Of a DNA stretch of 64,000 bases, positions 22,261 to 32,338 are shown in pieces. The DNA is taken from the NCBI GenBank assembly GCA_010015655.1, contig ML976678.1, forward strand, positions 715,041-779,040, read 5' to 3'. Origin of the DNA: Bimuria novae-zelandiae CBS 107.79. Lineage: Eukaryota; Ascomycota; Dothideomycetes; Pleosporales; Didymosphaeriaceae. Below the pieces are notes generated by a model that searched no databases, had not been told where the DNA came from, and saw only the letters and a list, made by a program, of their open reading frames with translations. Every line of letters starts with the position of its first letter. Position 1 is the first letter of the stretch. The translations under genes were made by a program, and so were the position numbers.

Positions 22261-23328
22261 CTACAACTTCGCCTTCCCCCTCCCCCACCCCTCCCCCTCC
22301 AACCACCCAAAAACCTCGTCATACCCCTCTTCCAATCTCCCCACCGTATGCCCGCTCCCACTCGGCCCCGGATCCATAAACGCCTCCACCCTCCTCGTCT
22401 GCGCCCTCCCCACCTCCAGCACCGTTCCCCCCTCCAACCCCTCCTCCTCAAGACACCTCACCATCGCTTCAGCAACTTCCTCAGCCGTCGCCCACACATC
22501 CACCGCCTCGTCGACGAAGCGTAGCTTCTCCGGGTGCTCTGTCCACAGTGGCGTCTTTATCACGCCCGGCGCAACGGCGTTGACGCGGATCCCGAGACGT
22601 GCGTCCAGGCTGGACAGCGAGCGTACGAAGCCGTTTATGCCGTGCTTAGCCGCGACGTAGAGGGGGGTGTTGAGGTTCGTGGTTTGGCCTGCTATGCTTG
22701 ATATTAGAATTACGCGTTTAGGATTGCTGGGGGAGACGTCAGAGGCGAGGAAGTGCGAGATGGCGAGCTGCGTGACGCGGATCGGGTGTGTGAGGTTGAT
22801 GTCAAGCGTGGCGTAGCGGCTGCTGTCCGGGCTGTCTTTGGAGGTGGTGCTGCCGGGAGGGTGCCAGAAGTTTGTCCAGTGGGGGTCGTCTTGGGACAGC
22901 ACATTAGTACTGTACACTGGGTTTGGAGAGGGTGAGGGGAAGGGGAGATGTACAGATCCCAGCGCCCGGACACACGATGTCGATGGTTCCAAAGTGCTCC
23001 GTCGCCACTGCGAACATGCGCTCGAGCTGGGGCCAGGACGTCACATCTGTCTTTGCGAACACCGCTTTAGGACTGGATTTGTTGTCTTCGAGCAGCTTCT
23101 GCGCTTCGGGGCGCAGGGAGAGGTCGGCGATGAGGACGTTGCAGCCCCGCGATAGCAGCAGCGCGGCGAAGGAGTAGTTTATACCTACGCAGAATTAACA
23201 TGCATGATCAGATTGTTGAAGCAAAACATACCCGAGCCCGCGCCCGTGATGATGGCGGATTTCCCCGTCACCGAGAAGGGCGTGGAGTGCGCAATGGCAT
23301 CTTGAACGCCTGGTTTGCGGGATGCCAT
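22261..23328 (-). CDS. Classical short-chain dehydrogenase/reductase, 318 aa
   Basis: Exons 23232-23328, 22954-23184 and 22261-22889 (957 nt). The introns are 47 bp and 64 bp; the second has the branch point TACTAAT and an AAG acceptor, giving GIYDPHWTNFWHPPGS. Rossmann features: TGAGSGIN near residues 28-35 (TGxxxGx cofactor loop), LIADLS at the end of beta 2 suggesting NAD preference, and LDINLTHP. The catalytic tetrad is visible as SSIAG and YVAAK, about 14 residues apart, with VNAVAPGVIKTPLW after it. It probably oxidises a secondary alcohol or reduces a ketone with NAD(H). It resembles 15-hydroxyprostaglandin-dehydrogenase-like fungal SDRs; the substrate is unknown. The Gly-rich C-terminal 35 residues look disordered. 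Confidence 0.9.
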
Positions 23329-23896
23329 TGTAAATTCTATTACTCTTGCAGAGATCAGGTAAAAAGGTTTGGATGAAGAATTACGGATAGCACTTGAGAT
23401 CTGTATTTAGGTATACGAATAGTGTGGACGATTATAAGTATTTCTTACACGCGTCTACACGCTCGGTAAAGCTATGAAGGAGTCTGGGATGTGCTGAGCC
23501 TGTACCGACGCACCCCGCTGCTGCCCCGCGTGCCCCTCGCCTATTGCAGTATACCGAACGATCAAGCTTCGAACCAACCCGGGGAAGCTAGACGCGTGTG
23601 AGATGTTTTGTTGTGCAATGCTCACACAGGTGTTACACTCGTGTATGCTGAGTTCATGCGCCCTACATTCGTAAGGGTAGCTGCAAGCTCGCTAGGTAGG
23701 AATAGGAATGAGACCAGGGTTTTGGACGGAACCACGAGTTGCAAAGCTCAGTTTCGTGTCTATCAATGCAAGTCATACGGTATAGCCTGCCTGTCAATGC
23801 GGAATCGCAAATATGCTGCGCCATGGATATATGCCTTGACCCAGCGAAACGCCTGATACGCCAAACAATAGTCCTCCAATTCCCCAATGCAGCCAT
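23329..23896. other. Intergenic region
   Basis: Upstream of the dehydrogenase and downstream of the acyltransferase, both on the minus strand. I see no supported gene or repeat. Confidence 0.4.
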
Positions 23897-24989
23897 CTAA
23901 CCTCGCTTCCTAAGCTCACCGCTACCCTCCTCGCTCTGGCGTCCAGATGCCCGTGGCAACGGCACTCCATTCCCCACACCGCTCACATGGCTCAAGCGAA
24001 TCAGCTCCTCGAGCATCGCCTGCCTCGTCTTGGTCGTCATCTCATCCACATCCGCAGCCGTCTTGCCCTTCGTGCTGATGGGCGGCAGCACACTGACGTC
24101 GATGACGCCCGGGTTGAACTCGCGCTTCTTCACGTTGAGCACGTGGCTGTAGTTTGCGACGACGATAGGGACGATGGGGACCTGGGCTTGGATGGCGAGG
24201 TGGAAGGCGCCCTTTTTGAAGGGGAGCAGCTCGGGCTGTTCGGCGTAGGAACGCGTGCCTTCCGGGAAAATGAAGACGTTTTGGCGCTCTGTGCGCATGG
24301 TTTGCGCGGCGGAGTCGAAAGTTGCGCGGGCAGAGGTGCGGTTGGCGCGGTCGATGAAGACGGTTTTGGAGAGCGTCACTGGGGTGCTGTGAGGGAGGGA
24401 AGCGGTAAGGACAAGGGTGTTTCGTACTGAACCAACCGAGGAAGGGCACCCATTTTAGAGACTTCTTTGCGGTCACGGAGGTGTATGGGGGGAATGTGCA
24501 GCCGAGCATCAGGACGTCGAGTTCTCTGTGAAGCTTGTCAGTTGCGTGTTCATGCAATGCCGGGTGTATGCCCGTGCAAGCTCAATTGAAGAGCCCCTGT
24601 AAGTTTCCAAATGCACCTGCTGCTCGAACAGCTATACGGGACGGTACCCACGTCTGATGATTGCCCAAGAAGACGACCGGTCTCGTCAACAGGTTTTCCT
24701 CTCCGCCATCGTTCGAAATCCTGAAAGTGACGCCTGTAGTCCACCACATGCTCCACTTGAATGCCTTTGCGACAGTCCATTGGCTCAGTCCACCGTATCC
24801 CACGGCCCTCAGGACTATGCTCGCAAACACGCCGTACAGGGCGCACATGCTCATCATGATGAAGCTCGTTATGAAGAAGGCCGCAAAGGAGGTAAGCTGC
24901 GCGAGCTTCTTGGGCAGTACGGCGGAAACCACGCGCAGAAAGACGATGAGTATCGGCGGGGCGGCCATTGTGTAGAGAAGCCAGCTCAT
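23897..24989 (-). CDS. SLC1: 1-acyl-sn-glycerol-3-phosphate acyltransferase, 305 aa
   Basis: Exons 24652-24989, 24428-24525 and 23897-24378 (918 nt). The introns are 126 bp (GTGGGT..CACAG) and 49 bp (GTACGA..CCCAG). The enzyme transfers an acyl chain to lysophosphatidic acid to make phosphatidic acid, at the ER or lipid-droplet membrane. The acyltransferase motif I, NHQTELD (H-x4-D, about residues 110-116), exists only after splicing intron 1. Motif III is FPEGTRS; VPIVPIVVANY is the motif IV region. Two or three hydrophobic segments occupy residues 1-75 (MSWLLYTMAAPPILIVFLRV; FAAFFITSFIMMSMCALYGV). The C-terminus ends in a polar tail. Length fits the yeast Slc1 family. Confidence 0.93.
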
Positions 24990-26072
24990 GGCGGCTCGTT
25001 TTGTCGTGTGTGCAGCCGGTGGGGGTAGTGTCTATGCCGTTGTCGGTCGCATTCGAGGAAGTCGCAAGGGTACGCAGGGTTCGAGTTGAAAGTAGACTGC
25101 TCACCCGAGACGGCAGGTGCACGTGGAAATGCGACTGGTTGTTGGCGTTGGGCGTTCGGCGGGGCGTGAAACTTTTCGATGATGAGGTTCCGAGGTTGTT
25201 GGTGCTGTCCTCGCTTAGCGTCCGGTGTGGGATGTGATGGGTTAAGTTTGCTGCTTGTTGAGCTTATACACGAGCTTAGATGTGCTGGCAATCGTGTTGA
25301 AGATGCCAGAACATGGTACTGAGTAGACACGTAGTATATGGTCTGGAAATGTGGACGCATGCGCTCTCAGCATGATCCCCCGAGCTGCAATGTGCACGCG
25401 TGACATGTAGATCTCCACAAACACGAAAACATGCGGGGAGAGCCGCATGTGAACGTTACTCCCCCGCTATATCGGCACGATCATGTTGGAACACTTGATC
25501 CAATGCGCAAGGTACGAAACTGTAATCTTGATGCCGGGTCGTGCTAACTCCTAAACCTCCACCCCAGGGTCTTCATATCGCTAACCAAGGCTAAACATCC
25601 CCATCAGTTAGAATGACTGCAGCATTGTCCGCCGAGCACGAATCCGGAGGAATAGGGCACGATACGTATAAGAGTCGGACCTAAATGGATTCCAGCATTG
25701 AAAACGTCAAAATCTACCTACTGGCTGACTTTTGTGGTCGTGTGAATCATAGTGCAATCGCGAGGTGGGAGCATCTTGAAAGGTCCGCACACATTGATAT
25801 GCGAGCATGACAGGGTGGAAGCGCATCGCTTGCAATGTGGCAGGGAGCCTACTAATGCAGCACGCACAGTCACCGTCTTTGACGTCCAGCCTGACCACAT
25901 TCTATATCTAAACTTCTCTTGAGCAAAACGTTATGCGACGTCCACCTCGATCTGAGTACCACATGGCTCTTGAAATATCCCATAGGATACCGTCTAACAC
26001 CCGGCCTACACTAGTTACCATATCTAAAGCAACGCCATCTTTCAACAACCGCTTCTCGCAACGCTGCAAACG
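24990..26072. other. Intergenic region
   Basis: About 1.1 kb between the acyltransferase start (minus) and the HET pseudogene (plus). Both promoters would lie here. I find no open frame with a recognisable domain, no tRNA and no clear repeat. Confidence 0.45.
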
Positions 26073-27460
26073 ATGGCACCTGTGGACGCATTCTCGTACG
26101 CCCCTCTAGGCCACGGAACGAAACAGATCCGACTACTTCGACTCAAAAACGCGCATAACACTACCATCGAATGTGAGCTCAGCCATCACAATCTAGACGA
26201 CAGCCCACCTTACACAGTCCTCTCGTATACATGGGAACCAAAGCACCCCTTGAGACACGTCAAAGTGAACGAACGACGGCTAACCATCGGCGACAATTTC
26301 TGACGCTATCTTCGAGCCGTGCAACCGAACTACACAGTGTTTTACTGGATCGACCAACTCTGCATCGACCAGAAGAATACCGAAGAGCACAGCCACCAGG
26401 TCGGTGTCATGCACGAGATCTTCCATCGCGCGCGAGACATGGTGATCTGGCTCGGACCCGACGGAGATGGAAGCCGCATAGCCATGGATTTCATCCGCAC
26501 CGTGGATCTGGCAGATGACAATAAGCACGCTGAGAAGGCTTGGGCCACTCAAGTGGAGCTTCCTTCCAATGCGGGTGGGTGGGCTGGATACTTTGCGCAG
26601 GCGCAAGTAAGCGTCCAGGTGGAAGCGCTTCGGGCGCTCAAAGCCCTCTTCCAGCGGCGCTACTGGAATCGCTTGTGGGTCATCCAAGAGATCATGTACG
26701 CTCGGAGGATCGCGGTGAAATGCGGTGATGTGGTGATTGACTGGGGGGATCTGGAGAGTTTCCCAGAGTGGACGCAGATGCGGGGGGCCATGGCCGTTAA
26801 GCCTTTTCAGCGCGTGTTGGGTGTGTTGCTGCACAACGTACGCGCAATACTGGATACGAAAAGAGCATGGGGGTTGAACGCGGGCTGGAGACCTCCTGTG
26901 CAGGGTTTGAGACGAGTGCTTACCAGCTACAGGAATTTCGAGTGCGGAAACATTCTCGATAAGGTCTATGGACTTCTCGGACTGGCCACTACGGAAGAGG
27001 TGGTGCTTGTGGATTACAGCAGCGATGCGAGAGGGGTATTTATTGAAGTTTTAAAGCAAGTCTTGAAGATGAACGCATTACATTGCCGGCACTAGCGGAC
27101 TTCAGCTTCGTGATGTGGGACACGCTGTGTGGTCCGCGTGCGAGGGGGTTTCGGAACGCCTTGACGTCTGCTGTCGAAAGAGCGGACGATGAGAGGATCA
27201 AAGTGATTGAATCCACCGGCGTGCGTCTGGAAACCTTTAGCGTTCCTGAGGTCTTGCGGGAGATACAAAGTCGCGGTGTTCCATATCCTTGGTATGACAA
27301 CGGGAGCATCGATGACAATGCAACCGGGCAAATGGTTGTAAGGGCGCGGAATCCAAGATGGGCAAGAAAGGCAGACCGCCAGACTGTCCGGGAGAACCTC
27401 AGTAGACGTGTAGATGAAAAAAGGAAAAAGACCAATCGAAGGTTGGGAAGGGAGGTGTAA
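26073..27460 (+). pseudogene. HET-domain (heterokaryon incompatibility) gene, broken
   Basis: The frame starting MAPVDAFSYAPLG continues through YTVLSYTWEP, the first conserved HET block, then hits TGA at 26301-26303. The same frame resumes directly with RYLRAVQP, then FYWIDQLCIDQKNTEEHSHQ and ARDMVIWLGPDGDGS. These are the second and third HET blocks, so the stop most likely replaces a Trp codon. A second lesion lies near 27069-27080: the frame ends in LHCRH, while another frame continues RITLPALADFSFVMWDTL to a stop at 27460, implying a one-base indel. HET proteins trigger incompatibility cell death on fusion of unlike individuals, and inactivating mutations are common. Sequencing error is the main alternative. 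Confidence 0.82.
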
Positions 27461-27884
27461 GGATCTGTGAGTATCATGACTTGTGGTAATCTAATGGAGT
27501 CTCATAAGAAATCACCCTCGCGAGATCGTGGATTAGCTGTTGGACCCAAGGACGACGTGAAAATGGTAAAAGATTTAGAATACTGCAGCAACTATAATAG
27601 CAGTATGGGTAGCGTTCAAGTACGCAGTTCTTTCGCATGTCACTTTCAACGCATTGCCGGCTGAATTTGCGCCCATGGATATTTTGCAAATACATGAATT
27701 TCTTCTTCCTTCGCTGGTTCCTTAAGCCACGGCATAATATGTTATAAAAATGATGGAATGGTCAAGAAAATAATAGATGTGAGAGCTCAGCAGGTCGTCA
27801 GAGAAGCTGAGTGCAAAGAGGCTGGGGCTGGGGGCTGAACAACAATCTACCGGGCGAGGTGCATGCGGCACCCGATAACAATTA
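27461..27884. other. HET 3' flank up to the transposon
   Basis: No gene was recognised. The stretch becomes AT-richer towards 27760 and ends at the TA target duplication (27883-27884) of the adjacent transposon. Confidence 0.4.
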
Positions 27885-29773
27885 CTCGCCCCACACGCCA
27901 ACCGGAGGTTGGCCCTGCGCAGCCCAACGTAACTTCGTAGCCTAACGTAACTTTTTGTCGCGGATTTTTCTATTTTCTTAATAAACAACCTATAACTATG
28001 CCTAAATATTATAGCAAGAGCTATAAAATTAAGCAGCGTATCTCTAATTATCTCTTTAGTTTTTCTAGCTTAGAAATACCTAATTTTGCAGCTACAGCAC
28101 GCGAATAGAGCGTGCCTATTTCGCGACTTCAAGCGCGCGCTAGAGGCCGGATTAGCCGCCATGACCGCAGCGGCACGAATCTACAACTCTTAGAGACCTA
28201 GGATAAAGCGCTAAAGTTATATATACGTTACTACGATACTATTAGCATGCTATACCTTATACTATAGTTAAAAGGTGCTGCTTAATATATCCTTAATCGC
28301 GCGCACCCTAATAGCAGAGCTCCCTTACTTAGTAAGGACTAGCTATCGCGATAGCTATTAAGAAATCTAGACTGCTACTATATAAAGCAGAAGTCGTAGC
28401 ATATTAATTATATAGTAATAGCGACGTTTAAAGCTTACAGCTATTATTTTATTAAGCTTAAAAAGGTGATATACACCTACGGCGTCACCCTATTAGACAC
28501 CTATAATATAGACGAAACCGGCTTCCGCATAGGCGTTAGTAGCAATTAATAGATTATTACTATAGAGTTTAATTATCCTTATATCTCTACGTTAGAGACG
28601 TCGCGCGATTATATTACAAGTATTAAATTAATCTCTAGTAATAGAGAGGTGCTTAAACCCATGCTTATTATATAGGCTATTAATTACCTTTATTACTAGT
28701 ATACAAATACAGCGCTGCCTAATAGCTATATAATTGCTATATTAATATTAAGATACGCTAATAACTCTATTTTAATAGAGTAGCTAAAGTTCTTTAAAAT
28801 ATAAACGCGCGCGCGCTAAAAAGGCGCATAGTAATTACTTATATTTAATAGATTTAGTAGCTACCTTACTATTAAGTTTATATAGTTCTGCGATAATTAT
28901 AAGATACTCCCCTTCTTACTATCGCCATATTTATTATATTATTTATAGCCTCTAGACGTCGTCTATTTTTAGCTATTAAAGCAGAATTATAAAAAGGCTA
29001 TAGAGATAGCCACCTAAACTAGCTACATAGACTTTAATAAAGTTAAATTTCTATATGCGATCTATAGGATTAGGATAGATATATTTAAGCGCAGCACAAT
29101 CCTAAGCGCCTAAGAAAAAGCTAGGATCTTTCTATTTAATCTAGAGCTTGTTTATATAAAGCTACCAGCACCTATCCAGACGCCATCCCTATTAGTTCTA
29201 TCCGCTATTAATTCGAGCCCTATCGCCAATACACCTATAGCATATTAGCGGCAGTATCAAAAAATGTCGCGCGCCCTAGAGAGAAGCAATATATTAAGCA
29301 AGAGGCTTACAAAATTCCTAGAAAGCTCGCAATTGCTAATTAATAGTCTCGCGCTAGCCCAGCGCGACCTTATAAATATTACTATAGCAGCTTAACAACG
29401 CTAAAAAAGGCAGATTAAAAATAAAAGGCTAGTATAAAAAGGTAGTATAGTGACCATTAAAGCAGCGCGATAAGTAATTAATTAACGTGTAAAGCTTAAG
29501 GCTTAAAAGGTTGCTTAAAAGGCTATAAAAACGTATAAGGACGCCCACTTGCAGAGCCTATAAAATTAGCCCTAATAGGTCCTATCTCTTAGAGAGATAA
29601 CTGTAGATCCTGCCCTACTTACTACACCAACTCCACTGTATATTAGCCTATATAATTGAAGTCTACGCTGTCAAAAGACTGGATCAATTTCGATTCTCTA
29701 TACAAAGTTACGTTGGGCTGCGAAGTTACGTTGGGCTGCGCAGGGCCAACCTCCGGTTGGCGTGTGGGGCGAG
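27885..29773 (+). mobile_element. RIP-degraded Fot1/pogo-like DNA transposon (copy 1), 1889 bp
   Basis: The terminal inverted repeats are about 70 bp (CTCGCCCCACACGCCAACCG...) and differ at only two positions over most of their length, both C/T differences. TA lies immediately outside each end (27883-27884, 29774-29775), the duplication expected for Tc1/mariner-pogo elements. The interior reads MPKYYSKSYKIKQRISNYLF from 27998 and then degenerate helix-turn-helix sequence like Fot transposases. It is broken by many TAA/TAG codons and has TpA-rich composition, as expected after RIP. Length is close to that of classical Fot1. A hairpin GCCAACC-GGA-GGTTGGC sits inside each end. Confidence 0.9.
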
Positions 29774-30106
29774 TAGCCGTGCTTTCGTGTTGATCTTCGA
29801 GCTGACTCGCTAAACGGGGTTAATTGCTTGCCTAATGCGTTGATTTGGGACCGTCTTACTATTTTGGTTTTGCACTAGGCTAGTATGCTGACAGCCCCGA
29901 ACATCGACCAACGTTCGAACCAAGCAGTTCGGCTGGGCTGAGATAATCGTCAGCCTAGCAGGCTATCACAAGCATGGCCACAATTATATTTATGTCAGGC
30001 GATTCCCGTGGTTCGAACCGTGCGGGGGTAACAGAAACCTCTTCGTAGCTCTCGCAAGACAACTCCCAATATTTCCAAGCACCAGTGAATGAGGGTCACG
30101 GCCGTA
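29774..30106. other. Flank between transposon and membrane protein gene
   Basis: GC-balanced sequence resumes abruptly at the transposon end. This is the probable promoter of the plus-strand membrane protein gene. No other feature was recognised. Confidence 0.4.
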
Positions 30107-30930
30107 ATGAATACCTCTGCGAGCAAGACGACCATTTGGTCCATGTTTGTTTCCAACTTCATCCTCTCTGCTCTTTCGATCGCGAATCTGGGACTGATCA
30201 GTTCGATGGTGGGCTTTCTCCTCCACCAAAAACGTATGCCAACCTTCCCCCCCAACTATCTTGCGGCCAGAGAAGCTCATGAACGTCCAAAGATAACGTT
30301 GGCACGTACGAAGTAAACTGGCCCGGTAAAACCGTCCAACTTGCCACCCACCCTCAGAATCTCTGGGTCGACCAGGGCCACGTGAGCAACGGCGTAGCAG
30401 GCTATGGCTTCTTCCTCGGCCTCTTCGCCATGTACGTAGCCTGGCGCCAGCGGCACAGGGGGTCCAAGGTACCTACAAACCTCCACCCCTCGAATTTCCT
30501 ACTTCGAGGTCGCTAACATGCACTCCAGCCTCCGTCCAAATCGCTTGTCGTAGTCTTCGTGCTGCAACTCCTCGCCGTCCTCTTCACACTGTCAGCTATC
30601 ATCTTTGTCTTCCTCGTCACGAACCAAACGAACAACCAGCACATTCTCGAGTCGGTCGCACGCTCAGGTGTGAAGTATCCGGAAAACTGGTGGACACCGG
30701 AGACGTGGTACAAAGCTGTTTTGGAACTGCCGCTGGCATCGCAGGGTCACCGCGGTAATATAAGCTCGGCGGTGACTCGTATAGTGGCGTGGAGATGGAT
30801 GCTTATTCCCATTTTCATCGTCGATGCTATCACTTTCGCAATCACCACTTTTGAGATGCTGAGGCAGAAGAGGGTGTCGCGGGGGGAATATGGATTCTGC
30901 GGAGGAGAAGTAACGGTGTTATGGACGTAG
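30107..30930 (+). CDS. Four-helix integral membrane protein, 234 aa, unknown function
   Basis: Exons 30107-30233, 30293-30468 and 30529-30930. The introns are 59 bp (GTATGC..CAAAG) and 60 bp (GTACCT..TCCAG). Four hydrophobic segments are visible: MFVSNFILSALSIANLGLIS; GVAGYGFFLGLFAMYVAW; VVVFVLQLLAVLFTLSAIIF; and WMLIPIFIVDAITFAI. The long loop between helices 3 and 4 carries YPENWWTPETWYKAVLELPL and the short C-terminus is polar. The arrangement recalls MARVEL-like or tetraspan fungal membrane proteins, but I recognise no named family. An upstream in-frame ATG at 30089 is possible; 30107 has G at position -3. The last part of exon 3 is duplicated just downstream. Confidence 0.72.
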
Positions 30931-31230
30931 GGAATCGAAAACGCGCGCTCGGGTGTGGAGTATCCGGAGAACTGGTGGACACCGGAGACGTGGTACAAAG
31001 CTGTTTTGGAACTGCCGCTGGCATCGCAGGGTCACCGCGGTAATATAAGCTCGGCGGTGACTCGTATAGTGGCGTGGAGATGGATGCTTATTCCCATTTT
31101 CATCGTCGATGCTATCGCTTTCGCAATTACCACTTTTAAGGTGCTGAGGCAGAGGAGGGTGTCGCGGGGGGAATATGGATTCTGCAGAGGAAAAGTAACG
31201 GCGTTATGGACGTAGGGAATCGAAAACGCG
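30661..31230 (+). repeat. 285-bp tandem duplication of the 3' coding end
   Basis: Unit 1 is 30661-30945 and unit 2 is 30946-31230. Unit 2 carries an 86-codon frame (30955-31215) nearly identical to the last third of the membrane protein, including the second WWTPETWYKAVLELPL and the fourth membrane helix. The unit is exactly 95 codons, but the stop at 30928-30930 separates the copies, so unit 2 is probably an untranslated gene fragment. Scattered substitutions, both silent and replacing, show that it is not a very recent event. Confidence 0.9.
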
Positions 31231-31356
31231 CGCAAGTTCCAGAGATTGATTAGGAACTCGCTGCACAATCTTTAATGTAAAATTAATCTGTAGCCCATAA
31301 GGATAAAAGATATGGTTGATATTCAACACCTCTATCTTTCGTAGTCTCTCATACCA

Positions 31357-31941
31357 TCATCTCAAAAATCTTTTTATCTTCCCCAAATTCCCACCAATAA
31401 TAACCCCATTCTCATCCGCAAGCTGCATATTCACGACCTCAAACCAATCCTCACTCCCATCTGTCGTGACGACCTGGAAAGTACTCCCCTCGGCACCCAA
31501 TTTCCCAGATAAATTCCACCACTCCGTCACCCGTCTCCAGTTCACCTCCTCCCGGACCAGGACCCACATAAACATCTGCGAGTCGACGTCGCGCAGTGGC
31601 GTGGCTTCGCCGAGGTACCACACTGCGTGTAGGAAGAACTGCTGGAGCGCTTCTACCGTCATTTGCTTGTTGGAGAGGAACCACGCAGTACTAGGGAAGG
31701 CTTGAGCGAGGTCATCGCGAAGGGTGTTGGTGGGGATCTTGTAGAAGAGTTGGAGTGCGCAGTGTGGGTTGTGCGGTGGGAAGTGCGCGGGGAGGTAGCG
31801 CGTAGAGAGGAAGACGTTGTGGTAGATGATGTCGCGGATTTCGCGGGGTAGGCTGAAGAAAGGACGTGGGATGGGTGGTGTATGGGTGGGAGGTGTACCT
31901 GGTGCCTCTAGGGACCCTGGGGGCTTTGTCGGTGTGGACAT
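31357..31941 (-). CDS. F-box/2EXR-like protein, 194 aa
   Basis: Intronless. It starts MSTPTKPPGSLEAPGTP at 31941; an upstream in-frame ATG at 32022 would add 27 residues of low-complexity leader. A Pro-rich N-terminus precedes FFSLPREIRDIIYHNVF (about residues 25-41), the pattern seen at the start of fungal F-box-like or 2EXR domains. Later come STAWFLSNKQMTVEALQQFF and VDSQMFMWVLVREEVNWRRV, which are typical of these fungal expansions. Such proteins are usually uncharacterised; some act as adaptors for SCF ubiquitin ligases. It is convergent with the duplicated membrane-protein fragment. Confidence 0.72.
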   Translation of the reverse strand: MSTPTKPPGSLEAPGTPPTHTPPIPRPFFSLPREIRDIIYHNVFLSTRYLPAHFPPHNPHCALQLFYKIPTNTLRDDLAQAFPSTAWFLSNKQMTVEALQQFFLHAVWYLGEATPLRDVDSQMFMWVLVREEVNWRRVTEWWNLSGKLGAEGSTFQVVTTDGSEDWFEVVNMQLADENGVIIGGNLGKIKRFLR

Positions 31942-32338
31942 GTTCTGGATTGGATGGGCATACAAAAACTTGTGCGCGTGAGGGTAGAGGGAAGGCGAAG
32001 GTACCGTTGTGACAGCGAGCAATCCGGTGATGAGCGTATCATGCGGTAGTGGTGTACGCTTGCTGGGGCTGTGGCTGTGTGCAGCTCATCCCTGCTTGTG
32101 CATGCTGTTCTCTCACGTTGCTGCCAGCTTCGATGAAAGGTCCTCAATGGCCATTGCAAGACGGACGGAAGAAATTGGTGCAATAAGTTATATCATACTC
32201 AACCATGACATCATCACTGACTAATTGACTAGCTCTCTACCTGGAACGAGCAAATATCCCAAGAGAAAGGGAGAGAGAGAGCTCATCGTACTGCTATCCA
32301 TAAGCTTACAAAGATCATGTATAACCAGTCCCCACGCA
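31942..32338. other. Intergenic region
   Basis: Upstream of the F-box-like gene and downstream of the Zn2Cys6 gene (both minus). It includes a purine run at about 32259-32281. No gene was recognised. Confidence 0.4.

Noticed and set aside
26280..26834. 184-codon minus-strand frame
   Set aside because: It is the complement of the HET gene, whose plus-strand reading carries conserved HET blocks.
30003..30040. GGTTCGAACC resembling a tRNA T-loop
   Set aside because: No acceptor stem, D arm or anticodon arm can be formed around it.
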